Positions 28,810-37,400 of a stretch of 64,000 nucleotides of DNA are shown here, piece by piece. Positions within the stretch are counted from its first letter, which is position 1, and every line of letters begins with the position of its first letter. The stretch covers positions 42,102 through 106,101 of the forward strand of contig CAYRFQ010000021.1 in NCBI GenBank assembly GCA_964423615.1, written 5' to 3'. The notes under the pieces were generated by a model. That model was not told the DNA's origin, did no database searches, and saw only the letters and a list, made by a program, of their open reading frames with translations. The stretch is from CAYRFQ01 sp964423615 (GTDB lineage: Bacteria; Planctomycetota; Planctomycetia; Gemmatales; Gemmataceae). The translations under genes and the position numbers were made by a program.

Positions 28810-29766
28810 ATGAAAACGCATTGGTTTTCTCTCACGCTATCTTGTTTGGCCGTCCTTCTCTTTACAGGAACTGAAACGTGGTCGAAAGGCCCTCTACCGA
28901 AATTCACTTTCAAGGGGATTGTGCTCCATCCCAAGGACCTCGCGTATGCTCCCAAGAATGATTTGATACATCCGACCATCATCAAGACAGAAGGACGGAT
29001 CAAGAATCCTTTGGGCAGGTACTACATGTATTTTGCACCGCACAGACACATTGCGATCAGTATGGCTTACTCTGATAGCATGGAGGGGCCTTGGACGGAG
29101 TATAAGAATAACCCAGTGATCAAGGGACCATCAGCTCCGGACATCCGTTGGATTGAGGAGAAGGGCAAGTTCTACATGTGGGGGCACAAGAAAAACTCTC
29201 AAACCGAGTTATGGACCAGCGAAGACGGGATTCGATTCAAGTACCATAGTGTCAGCATCACTGCGAAGAAGATTGGAACTCGTAACGCCACTTATACCAG
29301 GGTTTATAGATATCCACAGGAACAGTACGGTAGCAAGTACATAATGGTCTATTCAGGGTTCATCGTAAAAAGAGGGATTCGATGTGTTTGGTTGGCTCAT
29401 TCCAAGGATGCCGAAAATTGGGTCCAAATGACAAGCCCGTTGGTGGAGCCGATCGAGGAAGATAAGAACGATCTCTACGGTCCTTCCTTTTTCCGGTGGA
29501 AGGGCAAGAATTATATTGTCTTCCAGGATCACACATCATGGCGGGGTGGGAACATTAAATACGTCGAGGTGGACAGCGAGTTTAGTCCAGTTGGGACTAA
29601 AGGGAAGCGTTTCGTGTTGATGGATCCTCCATCCGGTCCACCACTTAACGATCGTTATCGTGGTGCGGAATTCTATCGCGAGAATGACACAATTTATCTG
29701 TATTCGAGTGCTTCCAAAAATCCGAGGCTTATCGTGTATGCGACGGCGAAAGCTACGGCGGACTAA
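28810..29766 (+). CDS. Exported five-bladed beta-propeller, GH43/GH117-like
   Basis: 318 residues from ATG 28810 (AAAGGACAACAGG upstream); the frame is open further upstream but without a signal-like start. The signal peptide is about residues 1-26 (FSLTLSCLAVLLFTGTETWS). The body has repeated propeller-blade signatures: GRYYMYFAPH, WIEEKGKFYMWGHKK, YGSKYIMVYSGF, WLAHSKDAENW and GKNYIVFQDHTSW, as in glycoside hydrolase clan F enzymes. The catalytic acidic triad could not be assigned with certainty, so it may be a glycosidase or a related lyase-like propeller. Between two sulfatases, it probably acts on a sulfated glycan. Confidence 0.7.
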   Translation: MKTHWFSLTLSCLAVLLFTGTETWSKGPLPKFTFKGIVLHPKDLAYAPKNDLIHPTIIKTEGRIKNPLGRYYMYFAPHRHIAISMAYSDSMEGPWTEYKNNPVIKGPSAPDIRWIEEKGKFYMWGHKKNSQTELWTSEDGIRFKYHSVSITAKKIGTRNATYTRVYRYPQEQYGSKYIMVYSGFIVKRGIRCVWLAHSKDAENWVQMTSPLVEPIEEDKNDLYGPSFFRWKGKNYIVFQDHTSWRGGNIKYVEVDSEFSPVGTKGKRFVLMDPPSGPPLNDRYRGAEFYRENDTIYLYSSASKNPRLIVYATAKATAD

Positions 29767-29922
29767 CTCACGCTGCTAAAACAGAGATTTTCATTGGGGG
29801 TTTCTTTCTCGAGTGGACGGTCTTCCAAGTCGGAAAGACGGCGGATAATCTTCGGCAGAACCGTATAACGATTTGGAGCGTAAGATATTGGTTTTTGCAC
29901 AGTCCACACACAGGAAAATGGA

Positions 29923-30063
29923 ATGAGTGCGGTTTCAAAGTGGGTGTTGGGCTGTTGCCTTGTTGGTTGCATCGGAGTCCCAACTGACGGTATTGCCTCG
30001 CAGTGGAAAAAGACTGCTGGAACGACCGCAGTGACGAATGGGAAAACGAAAACGTCGGTTTAG
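29923..30063 (+). CDS. Small putative lipoprotein or exported peptide
   Basis: 46 residues, ATG 29923 with AGGAAAATGG just upstream. The N-terminus is SKWVLGCCLVGCIGVP: a short basic-hydrophobic signal ending in LVGC, which fits a lipobox. The remaining 30 residues are Thr/Lys-rich (TAGTTAVTNGKTKTSV). The gene lies in the same direction as its neighbours, 156 bases after the propeller gene and 45 before the second sulfatase. No family is recognised. The case rests on a good ribosome site, signal-like start and position; a chance frame is still possible. Confidence 0.45.
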   Translation: MSAVSKWVLGCCLVGCIGVPTDGIASQWKKTAGTTAVTNGKTKTSV

Positions 30064-30108
30064 AAAGCATCTGACCAAGTAATCGATACAAGTTGAGGAG
30101 CGTTGATC

Positions 30109-31524
30109 ATGAAGGTATTTGCGATCTGTTTGGCTTGCATACTGGGACTCGCGTCGGGTGCTTGTAGCGCAACCGGCGGCGAGAAGAAGCCCAACATCGT
30201 GCTCGTGATGGCGGATGATCAGGGGTGGGGCCAGGTTGGTTATAACGGCCATCCACACTTGAAAACGCCTAACCTTGATGCGATGGCCGCAGCCGGCATT
30301 CGCTTCAACCGGTTTTATGCCGCGGCGTCGACTTGCTCTCCGACGCGGGCTTCGGTTCTGACCGGGCGAACTCCAAAGCGAACCGGTGTGCCCGCGATTG
30401 GTAATCGACTCTGCCTACAAGAAAAGACGCTCGCTCAAGCTCTGAAAAGAGCAGGTTACGTGACCGGCTTTTTCGGCAAGTGGCATCTGAACGGGGTGGG
30501 TGGACCGGGCGTTCCGATTCTGCCCGACGATCCGAACCATCCGGGCCACTATGGTTTCGATGAATGGCTTGGCGCCACCAACTTTTTCGGCTTGGATCCC
30601 TTGATGAGCCGCAAAGGTAAATTTGTGGCTCTGAAGGGTGAATCATCCGAGCTAATGGTGACCGAGGCCCTTGGTTTCATGAAGAAGCAACGCGATACTC
30701 CCTTCCTGGCTGTGATATGGTACGGCTCTCCACACTTCCCGTTCGCTGCCAGCGATGAAGATACGAAGGGGTTACCCCAAGGACAGCGAGGAAGACTGGC
30801 CAACCATCTCGGAGAGATCGTGGCGATCGATCGCAGCATCGGCATGTTGAGGAAGGGATTGCGAGACATAGGTATCCAGAAGAAGACTCTGGTGTGGTAT
30901 TGCAGCGATAATGGAGGACTTGAAATCGATCCGCATTCTGTTGGGAAGCTGAGGGGGCACAAAGGCAGTCTTCACGAGGGTGGTGTCCGGGTCCCTGGAA
31001 TCATCGAGTGGCCGGGCCGCATCAAACCGCTGGTCACCGACTTTCCAGCTTCGACGATGGATATCATGCCGACCATTGTCGATTTGCTTGATCTCCCGAA
31101 AAATTCTCAACTCGCCGTGCGTGATGGGGAAAGTATTGTGCCGCTTTTCCAAGGAAAAACCCCCAAGCGACAACGGCTCATTCCGTTTACAGGCAAGGGT
31201 AGTGCCTTCATCGACGGGAAGTACAAACTTCTTAGTTTTGGTAGAAGGAGGAAGCTCGAATGGAAGCTGTATGATCTGGAGAGTGACCCCAGCGAAACGA
31301 AAGATGTCTCTGGGATGCATCCTGAACGGTTCAAGAAAATGAAGGCTGAGGCGGATAAGATCCTCGAGTCGATTGAGGCTAGCGCGTTAGGTAAGGATTA
31401 TCCAGAAGGTAAAGTGATTCAGCCACGGCGGCACGAAAGATGGTACCAAATGGAGGCGTATAAGCGTCACTTTGAGACCTTTCAGCGGCTAAAACCTGGA
31501 TTTCGGATTCCGGGGATGAGATAA
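30109..31524 (+). CDS. Exported type I sulfatase (arylsulfatase-like)
   Basis: 471 residues from ATG 30109, with GAGGAG ten bases upstream; TTG at 30103 would add two residues. The signal peptide is about 1-20. The metal ligands are in MADDQGWG (35-36), the formylglycine motif is C76-S-P-T-R in STCSPTRASVLTGR, and the Lys-His pair is GKWHL. SDNGGL and RGHKGSLHEGGVRVP complete the active site in the usual order for the arylsulfatase/N-acetylgalactosamine-6-sulfatase group. The C-terminal subdomain has the typical YDLESDPSETKDVS. Acts outside the cytoplasm on a sulfated sugar or polymer. Its closeness to the first sulfatase and the propeller suggests a shared substrate. Confidence 0.92.
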   Translation: MKVFAICLACILGLASGACSATGGEKKPNIVLVMADDQGWGQVGYNGHPHLKTPNLDAMAAAGIRFNRFYAAASTCSPTRASVLTGRTPKRTGVPAIGNRLCLQEKTLAQALKRAGYVTGFFGKWHLNGVGGPGVPILPDDPNHPGHYGFDEWLGATNFFGLDPLMSRKGKFVALKGESSELMVTEALGFMKKQRDTPFLAVIWYGSPHFPFAASDEDTKGLPQGQRGRLANHLGEIVAIDRSIGMLRKGLRDIGIQKKTLVWYCSDNGGLEIDPHSVGKLRGHKGSLHEGGVRVPGIIEWPGRIKPLVTDFPASTMDIMPTIVDLLDLPKNSQLAVRDGESIVPLFQGKTPKRQRLIPFTGKGSAFIDGKYKLLSFGRRRKLEWKLYDLESDPSETKDVSGMHPERFKKMKAEADKILESIEASALGKDYPEGKVIQPRRHERWYQMEAYKRHFETFQRLKPGFRIPGMR

Positions 31525-31791
31525 GGACAAATGACCTGGTGGACATAGAAGCTGGTGAGCCTATTGAGGTATTCCACTGGCTCGCTCGGACTCCGGAATC
31601 TTGTGGACGTGAGCAGGAATGGCCCGTGAGGTTTAAGCAACGAGTGACAGCAGTATGTATCAGACACGCCAAAGTGCTGAGTTTTCGAAGGTTACAGGAG
31701 GACGAGCGAGTCGCGTCGGAGAGAATTGTGTACGGCCAATTCACTTCACCGAAACCGTCTGGTGTCTTGGTTTCTGTTTATGGAGATGGGA

Positions 31792-32397
31792 ATGCCACTG
31801 AAAAATTGTCCCGCATGCCAGAGCCAGGTTTCGGTCGAAGCACCGCTCTGTGTTCACTGCGGACATCCGCTGCAGCCTAAAGACTCAACGCAACTACACA
31901 TCAATCGCAGTTTTATCGGTCTGCTTGGCTTCCTGTGTGCTGTTGCGGCATTTGCACTGATCACAGGGCTCCATTCCTGGTACATCCACAAGAGTGCAGA
32001 AGCGTTGTTTGCTCCCATGGTAAAGGCAATACCAATTGGTGCCATCGTTGTTGGAGCGTTGTTTTTCCCACTTCTTGGGTTCATCTGGTGCTTACGCAAC
32101 TGGCATGTAGTTGCTGTTTTAATTTTGGTGGTTTGGCTGGGAGCTCTGCTGAATGCTCTCATGACTGCGATAGCAATCGTGTTAGTTGGCCTATTGTTTG
32201 GACATCCTGCCTGGCACCGTTGGCTAGGTCCGGGTGGTATAGGGAAGGTTCATCTTGCGGCCCAAGTTGCTGGAGTTGTTCTGTTTCCTTTCTTGCTCGT
32301 GTTTTGTCGGCTTCGTGGGGGAAACAGCTTTATTAGTCAGCACAAGTCAGTTGTCGTCGAACGACTCCACCTCCCGAGTGATAAAGGAACAAGCTAA
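31792..32397 (+). CDS. Membrane protein with N-terminal zinc ribbon
   Basis: 201 residues from ATG 31792; in-frame ATGs at 31780 and 31786 are alternatives, and GGAG six bases before 31792 favours the last. Residues 5-23 hold CPAC and CVHC, a double-Cys zinc ribbon of the kind common on small bacterial membrane proteins. Four or five membrane helices follow (IGLLGFLCAVAAFALITGL, AIPIGAIVVGALFFPLLGFIW, VVAVLILVVWLGALLNAL, IAIVLVGLLFG, AAQVAGVVLFPFLLVF). No transporter or enzyme motif is seen. The 267 bases before it carry no recognised gene. Confidence 0.65.
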   Translation: MPLKNCPACQSQVSVEAPLCVHCGHPLQPKDSTQLHINRSFIGLLGFLCAVAAFALITGLHSWYIHKSAEALFAPMVKAIPIGAIVVGALFFPLLGFIWCLRNWHVVAVLILVVWLGALLNALMTAIAIVLVGLLFGHPAWHRWLGPGGIGKVHLAAQVAGVVLFPFLLVFCRLRGGNSFISQHKSVVVERLHLPSDKGTS

Positions 32398-32472
32398 CGC
32401 CGAGGAAACTACGGACCATTGACGGTTCCTATGGATATATCCGTGTGATCTACCCTTCTTCCGAGACCAAAG

Positions 32473-32982
32473 ATGCGTGACTTCACACTTGCACTTGACG
32501 TGAACGAGCATGTGATTTTCTTTTACTGCAATTACCAACCATCTGTAAAAAATGTAGGTGGCTATTTCGGTCGGGTATATCCTGATGGCGGCTTATTTGG
32601 TAAATCGTTTGTTGAATTGTGGGTACTTGGAACTGGTATACACAATATCCAACTAGACGACAGACAACAAACGTCACGAGGTACAAAGCCTGATTTTGAC
32701 GACGATCGAGATCAATTTGAGTGGTTTAGATTGGCTCTGTTTGGATATCAACATGGAGTGTTCACGCAAACAGAAGTGCTAATGCGTGCTCTTTTGGCAT
32801 ATACTCCAAATTTCGAAGACTGCGTTCGACATCTTGCTCCTGACTTCTTGCGTGAGTTGTTGCAAGGCTTCGCATTGCGTATGCCCGAGGACCTTTCTGA
32901 CCGATCTCCGGATCATGTTGATTTCTTCTCGTCATCTGGAACTGGTACAAGGATTCCTGACCGTAACGTTGAGCTGTTGTAA
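32473..32982 (+). CDS. Hypothetical protein
   Basis: 169 residues from ATG 32473; the upstream sequence has a weak purine-rich ribosome site. It is acidic, without signal peptide, membrane helix or Cys motif. Recognisable features are only a long aromatic N-terminus (HVIFFYCNYQPSV) and an Asp-rich segment DFDDDRDQFEWFR. Base use resembles the neighbours, so I keep it as a likely gene, but no family is recognised. Confidence 0.5.
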   Translation: MRDFTLALDVNEHVIFFYCNYQPSVKNVGGYFGRVYPDGGLFGKSFVELWVLGTGIHNIQLDDRQQTSRGTKPDFDDDRDQFEWFRLALFGYQHGVFTQTEVLMRALLAYTPNFEDCVRHLAPDFLRELLQGFALRMPEDLSDRSPDHVDFFSSSGTGTRIPDRNVELL

Positions 32983-33266
32983 AAGACAATTGTCGAGCCG
33001 GTCAGGCTTGGAACATGATAAGATGCAAAAAATAGTTTTGTTTCCCAGTCTTATTCTTAAGCTGTAACAACGCTGCTCGGCTTGGAGCACCTAACCTACA
33101 TTTCTGATAGATCGAAGTGGATGACTGTGCCGTTGTTGATCGATGACAGGATCGAAGCCCTATGCGATCGGCAGCTAACATCTGAATCTACCGCTCCGAG
33201 ATGCGGGAGAGAATTTGATAGTAGACTGTCAGAGGATGATCGAATTCGACACTGTAGGGAAAAGCA

Positions 33267-33788
33267 ATGGAGTGGGTCGACTTTGATTATGTGAGTACAA
33301 GGGAACTGACGGACAAGACTGTCGACTTGCTTGCTGGCGTTGGGATTGGTTTTCGGCAAAGGATCGAGAAGGGTCCTGGAGGCCGGCGGAGATATGTGAT
33401 TGCAATTCATTCCGAGGATTTTCAACGGGCTGAGAAAGTGCGATCGGAAGCAAAACTGCGCGAGTTGGAAGATTTTGCTCGAACGTTACGATTTGTTCGC
33501 CAAGTCTTTACCGACCGAGATATGCTGGTGTCCTTGGAACCGGAAGATAACACCGGATTTATCGTTTCCAGGGTCTATCATGGAGAACCGTTCGATGAGA
33601 CCAAGTTCCGCATAGTAGGGGGAGGATGGGACCACGAACACTGTTGTTTGTGCTATGAAAAAGTGCTTCCCGACGAGGAGTGGTGGGTCGCTCATCCTCC
33701 TGATTACGAAGATGCGTTCGGCTTGTGTTTGGCTTGTTATGGTCGGTTGTTTGGTCAGAATTCCGACGACTCCGCTGCTCGAACCTAA
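33267..33788 (+). CDS. Hypothetical protein with CxxC pairs
   Basis: 173 residues from ATG 33267 with AGGG upstream. The N-terminal half is a basic helical region (REKG-like, RQRIEKGPGGRRRYVIAIHSEDFQ), followed by a beta-rich part and two Cys pairs in HEHCCLCYEKV and CLACYGRLF near 128-160, spaced as for one zinc site. No signal peptide or membrane helix. The preceding 284 bases have no recognised gene. Function unknown; the zinc site suggests a binding or adaptor role. Confidence 0.6.
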   Translation: MEWVDFDYVSTRELTDKTVDLLAGVGIGFRQRIEKGPGGRRRYVIAIHSEDFQRAEKVRSEAKLRELEDFARTLRFVRQVFTDRDMLVSLEPEDNTGFIVSRVYHGEPFDETKFRIVGGGWDHEHCCLCYEKVLPDEEWWVAHPPDYEDAFGLCLACYGRLFGQNSDDSAART

Positions 33789-34157
33789 GGCCGATATGGT
33801 CGTTGATTTTGGAAAGTAGCACGGCTCAGCTGGTTCTTGATGCAGATAGGGATTCTTGTCTGGGGACACACGGTCACTCAACAGAAAAACTTGTCCCAAT
33901 CGCATTTGTTGCTATCGTAGTTGGGTTGGTGCTGCCAGCTCACCTAAAGTAGCATCGGCTCTTGCTTCCCAAGGAACTGAATTGTGTTGGCTCGGCCACA
34001 CGGGCTGTTGACCTTCCTGTGGGCACGCTCGTTCCGCCCGACTTCGTTCGTCTGGACACCGTCCTGGAGTTCTTTGACTGTCTTTTTGGCTATGTTTGCA
34101 GAGGACCTGACGCCGCTTCTTGAGATTTCTATAATATTCATTTGACTCTACCGATCC
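33789..34157. other. Spacer upstream of the MoaD-like cassette
   Basis: No supported frame. The plus-strand frame at 33725-33952 and minus-strand frames at 33912-34244 lack family features. A TATAAT-like TATAATAT at about 34129 is the only promoter-like element and has no good -35. Confidence 0.4.
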
Positions 34158-34190
34158 ACGAGCTTCCTTGGAGGCTCGTTTTCTTCTTTT
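34158..34190 (+). terminator. Hairpin with T-tract just ahead of the moaD-like start
   Basis: ACGAGC / GCTCGT stem with a ten-base loop is followed by TTTTCTTCTTTT, as in an intrinsic terminator. It ends two bases before the ribosome site CGGAG and 12 bases before the ATG at 34203, so a terminator for upstream transcripts would leave the cassette to start inside it. An attenuator for the cassette is the alternative. Confidence 0.55.
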
Positions 34191-34202
34191 CCGGAGCCGA
34201 TC

Positions 34203-34475
34203 ATGCCGATTCAAGTTGAAATCCCTGCTCCGATGCGAGAGCATACCGATGGACAGGATATCGTCGAGGCTACTGGTGGGACCGTTGCTGCAGTTATCGC
34301 GAACGTGGGTGAGAAGTATCCGTCCATTACCGATCGACTGTTTGACGATGGAAAACTTCGTCGATTCGTCAATTTATTTGTCAATGACGAGGATATTCGT
34401 TATCTCGACGACCTCGATACTGAAGTGAAAGATGGTGATAAGGTCAGTATCATTCCCGCTGTCGCTGGGGGCTGA
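34203..34475 (+). CDS. MoaD/ThiS-like sulfur carrier protein
   Basis: 90 residues with the ubiquitin-like beta-grasp fold and the C-terminal Gly-Gly (VSIIPAVAGG) that the adenylyltransferase activates. The phrase VNLFVNDEDIRYLDDLDTEVKDGDKV is the standard MoaD/CysO core. In the MoeB-like protein encoded two genes down, the Gly-Gly would be adenylated and then thiocarboxylated, supplying sulfur for a cofactor or for cysteine synthesis. It is not adjacent to a moaE or a cysM in this window, so molybdopterin synthase versus CysO-type service cannot be told. Confidence 0.85.
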   Translation: MPIQVEIPAPMREHTDGQDIVEATGGTVAAVIANVGEKYPSITDRLFDDGKLRRFVNLFVNDEDIRYLDDLDTEVKDGDKVSIIPAVAGG

Positions 34476-34481
34476 GTGTTT

Positions 34482-34895
34482 ATGGCGCAGAAGAATAACG
34501 ACTCCGAGAACGAATTTTCGGACCAAGGATTTGCCGAGGAAGCCCTCTCCGACGAAGAATACTTTGGTGAAGATGACGAACAACAAGTTCCCGACGGAGC
34601 CGCGCTTTTCCCTTTGATTCCAGAGGAACTCGGGGTACACCCGTTGCTGCTTTCGAGCTTGCAAGCGGTTGTGTTTCTCGTCGGATCGACGGAGCGTGTA
34701 GTCGAACCGTCGGCATCCGAAGAAGTTCTGCAGTATATGTTGACGTACTTTCAACGATTGGAAGGTTCGCAACTCACACGAATCCAGGAAGATGTGCAAA
34801 CACTTTTTGGATTTGCCAAGCAAGAGGGTTGGACCAAGCAGGAAGTGCGTTTTTTGAAAGAAATCCTGAGCCATTTTGGCCCGGAGAAAACTTAA
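34482..34895 (+). CDS. Unknown acidic protein between moaD-like and moeB-like genes
   Basis: 137 residues from ATG 34482; a GTG at 34476 directly after the preceding stop is an alternative start. The first 45 residues are strongly acidic (SENEFSDQGFAEEALSDEEYFGED). The rest is helical (LGVHPLLLSSLQAVVFLVGS, YMLTYFQRLEGSQLTRIQEDVQTLFGF), without Cys or known motif. It follows the carrier gene by six bases and ends two bases before the next start, so the three genes are almost certainly one transcript. Probably a partner in the sulfur-transfer step; function unknown. Confidence 0.7.
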   Translation: MAQKNNDSENEFSDQGFAEEALSDEEYFGEDDEQQVPDGAALFPLIPEELGVHPLLLSSLQAVVFLVGSTERVVEPSASEEVLQYMLTYFQRLEGSQLTRIQEDVQTLFGFAKQEGWTKQEVRFLKEILSHFGPEKT

Positions 34896-34897
34896 TC

Positions 34898-35956
34898 ATG
34901 AGCACAGCAACGACACCTGAAGCGAATCCACTGGAACGATATAGTCGACAAATGCGTTTTCCGGGCGTCGGCCAGGAAGGGCAAGAAAAGTTACGGAACA
35001 GCCGCGTGACAATCTGTGGTTGTGGCGCCCTTGGAACCGTGCTTGCGAATGCTGTCGTGCGGGCCGGGGTTGGTCATGTGCGAGTTGTGGACCGTGATTT
35101 CATCGAGATCCATAATCTCCAACGCCAGGTGCTTTTTGACGAGCAAGACATCGCCGAGAACTTGCCGAAGGCCGAAGCTGCGGTTCGAAAGTTGCGCAAG
35201 GTCAATTCCGAGATTAGTATCGAAGCGGTCGTCACGGACATCGACCGCACGAACATCGAAGAATTGGTTGCGGATGCGGACGTCGTTCTCGATGGCACAG
35301 ATAATTTCGAGATTCGTTATCTGATTAACGACGCAGCTGTGAAGCTCAACAAGCCGTGGGTCTATGGTGGATCGATTGGCAGTCACGGGATGACCATGAC
35401 CATCCTGCCGGGAGAGACGCCTTGCCTGAGGTGTGTTTTCGAGGCGGCCCCGAACCCTGGCGAAGTCGGGACGTGTGAAACGGCTGGGGTTCTCGGACCG
35501 ATTGTTAACATCGTTGCGAGCTTCCAGGTGGCAGAAGCTATGAAAATTTTGACAGGGAATCTGGACAAGGTCAATCGCGAGCTGGTCAACATCGACGTCT
35601 GGGAAAACACGTTTCGTCGGATCAAGATTGCCAAGCTCCTCGGCAAAGTCGATTGTCCGTGCTGCCAGCACAATAACTTTGAATGGCTCAAGGGGGAACA
35701 TGGCTCGCACACGACGAGCCTTTGTGGTCGGAACGCCGTCCAGATTGCTCATCGGTCATCTAATAAATTGAATTTCGAAGAGATGGCCAGGCAGGTTCAA
35801 ATCCGCGGCGAAGAGGTGAAGTTCAACCGATTCATGCTCAAGTTCGAAACCGATGGTCACGAGTTTACCGTGTTCCCCGATGGGCGGGCGATTATCAAAG
35901 GCACGCACGATATCGAGAAGGCTCGAACGCTGTATGCAAAGTATATTGGGTATTGA
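34898..35956 (+). CDS. MoeB/ThiF-family adenylyltransferase
   Basis: 352 residues from ATG 34898; the frame is open further upstream over the preceding gene, but GGAG lies before this ATG. E1-like ATP site: CGCGALGTVLAN at about 40-51, then DRDFIEIHNLQRQVLF with the conserved RQ pair. LDGTDNFEIRYLIND follows, as in MoeB. The zinc Cys pairs are CLRC at 176-179 and CPCC near 253-256; Cys193 in GTCETAGVLGP fits the ThiF-type Cys. No rhodanese domain is present, unlike MoeZ; instead there is a C-terminal domain of about 80 residues (FTVFPDGRAIIKGTHDIEKARTLY cut at DGRAIIKG). It would activate the carrier encoded at 34203. Confidence 0.87.
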   Translation: MSTATTPEANPLERYSRQMRFPGVGQEGQEKLRNSRVTICGCGALGTVLANAVVRAGVGHVRVVDRDFIEIHNLQRQVLFDEQDIAENLPKAEAAVRKLRKVNSEISIEAVVTDIDRTNIEELVADADVVLDGTDNFEIRYLINDAAVKLNKPWVYGGSIGSHGMTMTILPGETPCLRCVFEAAPNPGEVGTCETAGVLGPIVNIVASFQVAEAMKILTGNLDKVNRELVNIDVWENTFRRIKIAKLLGKVDCPCCQHNNFEWLKGEHGSHTTSLCGRNAVQIAHRSSNKLNFEEMARQVQIRGEEVKFNRFMLKFETDGHEFTVFPDGRAIIKGTHDIEKARTLYAKYIGY

Positions 35957-35990
35957 GCGGTGAAAAGGTAAACGGTGAAACAATATCTCT

Positions 35991-36175
35991 GCGTTTAGAG
36001 CGGTTCACGTTCGTGTTGGGTACGGTTCGAAGCCGCCGAGATCCTAAGGCTAAGAACTTCTCAAGCTCAAGAGCCCTTCTCGAGATAGGACCACTATACT
36101 TCCAACGCCGCTGCGTTTCCCGCTTCGCTCGCTATGATTCTCGCTTCGCTCGGGTTTGGGGCCTACTCCCCTGGA
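35991..36175 (-). repeat. Dispersed intergenic repeat, copy C
   Basis: 36085-36163 read on the minus strand matches the second half of copy A: AAACCCGAGCGAAGCG, AATCATAGCGAGCG, GGGAAACGCAGCGG, then GTGGTCCTATCTCGAGAAGG. The left part on the plus strand has GTGTTGGGTACGG, a degenerate form of the other half. Lies 34 bases after the MoeB-like gene. Confidence 0.7.
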
Positions 36176-36306
36176 GCGGTCGGATGAATAGGAGTCGTGA
36201 TCGTTCTGGAGTTCCGTAGGTTCACACCCACGACCAGGATCTATCGCCCCTTCGGGGCTGAAAATCTAAAACACGAAACTTGTTTAACCGGACTACCCGT
36301 GTGTGG

Positions 36307-36362
36307 ATAAGGACTTTGAAAACGAAAAACCTGTACCCAATACAAGCGGGAATTGATCTCAG
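36307..36362 (-). repeat. Dispersed intergenic repeat, copy D
   Basis: On the minus strand this reads CCCGCTTGTATTGGGTACAG, then TTTCGTTTTCAAAGTCCTTA, nearly identical to 24311-24350 of copy B. With copy C it frames 36176-36306 in inverted layout; that interior has no coding frame. Confidence 0.75.
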
Positions 36363-36445
36363 GCAGCGGGAAGAAGGCGGAAGCCAACACGCTGAAGTAT
36401 TGGCCTTCCGCTTTAGACGTGAGGTGTAATGAATCAATTTCCGAG

Positions 36446-37138
36446 TTAGTTCTTCTTGCTGGTCGTGAGGTCCTTCAGGTAGATGTTTTTCCAGCGAACT
36501 TCGTATGGTCCTTGCTTTGCAGGGATGCTGTGGACCTGAAGCGCGATGAAACCAGAAGCCATGAAGCCGGCGGATTTCCCTTTCTTGCCTTTACCCTTTT
36601 GCAGACTCCGCATGTCCTTGAAGTCCACGATCTTCTCGCCGTTTAACCATGTCATGATGTGAGGACCAACGGCTCGGATTTTGTAGCTATTCCACTCGTT
36701 ATTTTTGAAGATCTTGTGGCGTTCCCCTTGACTGAGCCAGCCGGTGCCCAAGTCTTCGCCGTATACCCAACCTGCCGAGCCGTTGGTGGCGATCTCGCAT
36801 TGAGGTCCGTGAACGCGACCGGTGAAACTGCCGCGTGTCTTGGAACGGAATTGGACGCCGGAGTTCAACTTGTTGTCGACCTTGACTTCAAACTTGAGTT
36901 CGAAGTCGGAATAATCTTTCGTCGTGCAAAGGAACGAGTTTGGGCTTCCTTTCATCGTTTTGCCAACGACGCAGCCGTCTTCGACACTGTAGGTAGCAGT
37001 TCCGTTGCGTTGTTTCCATCCTTTTAAGTTCTTACCATTGAACAGCTTGACCCAACCTTCTTGTGCATGCGTTTGGGCAACAGGCCCAGCTACGAACACA
37101 ACACCAGCCAACACAACACCCAAAATCCAGCGGTTCAT
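36446..37138 (-). CDS. Exported DUF1080 protein (3-keto-disaccharide hydrolase-like)
   Basis: 230 residues from ATG 37138, with AAGGAGA just upstream. Signal peptide about 1-27 (ILGVVLAGVVFVAGPVAQTHA). The DUF1080 domain is clear: WVKLFNGKNLKGWKQRNG at the start, LNSGVQFRSK and WLNGEKIVDFKD in the middle and EVRWKNIYLKDL at the end, a concanavalin-like beta-sandwich. Family members act on 3-keto sugars or bind carbohydrate outside the cytoplasm. It diverges from the WD40 gene at 37401. Confidence 0.9.
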   Translation of the reverse strand: MNRWILGVVLAGVVFVAGPVAQTHAQEGWVKLFNGKNLKGWKQRNGTATYSVEDGCVVGKTMKGSPNSFLCTTKDYSDFELKFEVKVDNKLNSGVQFRSKTRGSFTGRVHGPQCEIATNGSAGWVYGEDLGTGWLSQGERHKIFKNNEWNSYKIRAVGPHIMTWLNGEKIVDFKDMRSLQKGKGKKGKSAGFMASGFIALQVHSIPAKQGPYEVRWKNIYLKDLTTSKKN

Positions 37139-37400
37139 TGATGCATCTCCTTGTAAGAAAAATGGTTGACGAAGGCTCATAGTACCAATGTGGAATCACT
37201 GTCGCCAGTTGCTATCGCAAGAAGAATTGGAAATCGTGCAACATTGAAGGGGTTTTCATTCGTCTTAGTTTTGGTCGGGGCGTGCTCGGGAAGTTTTGCT
37301 GGAGTGGCTCGCTTCCGTTTCCATTGGAACGCTCGGAAGAACGGACAATTCAAGTTTGCCCGAGTGGAATTCTGAAGTCGTCAACCAACTGGAGAACGCT

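Noticed and set aside
31539..31880. Plus-strand frame of 113 codons before the zinc-ribbon membrane gene
   Set aside because: GTG start without ribosome site, no motif, and it overlaps a better-supported gene.
34991..35752. Minus-strand frame of 253 codons
   Set aside because: Mirror of the MoeB/ThiF-like gene.
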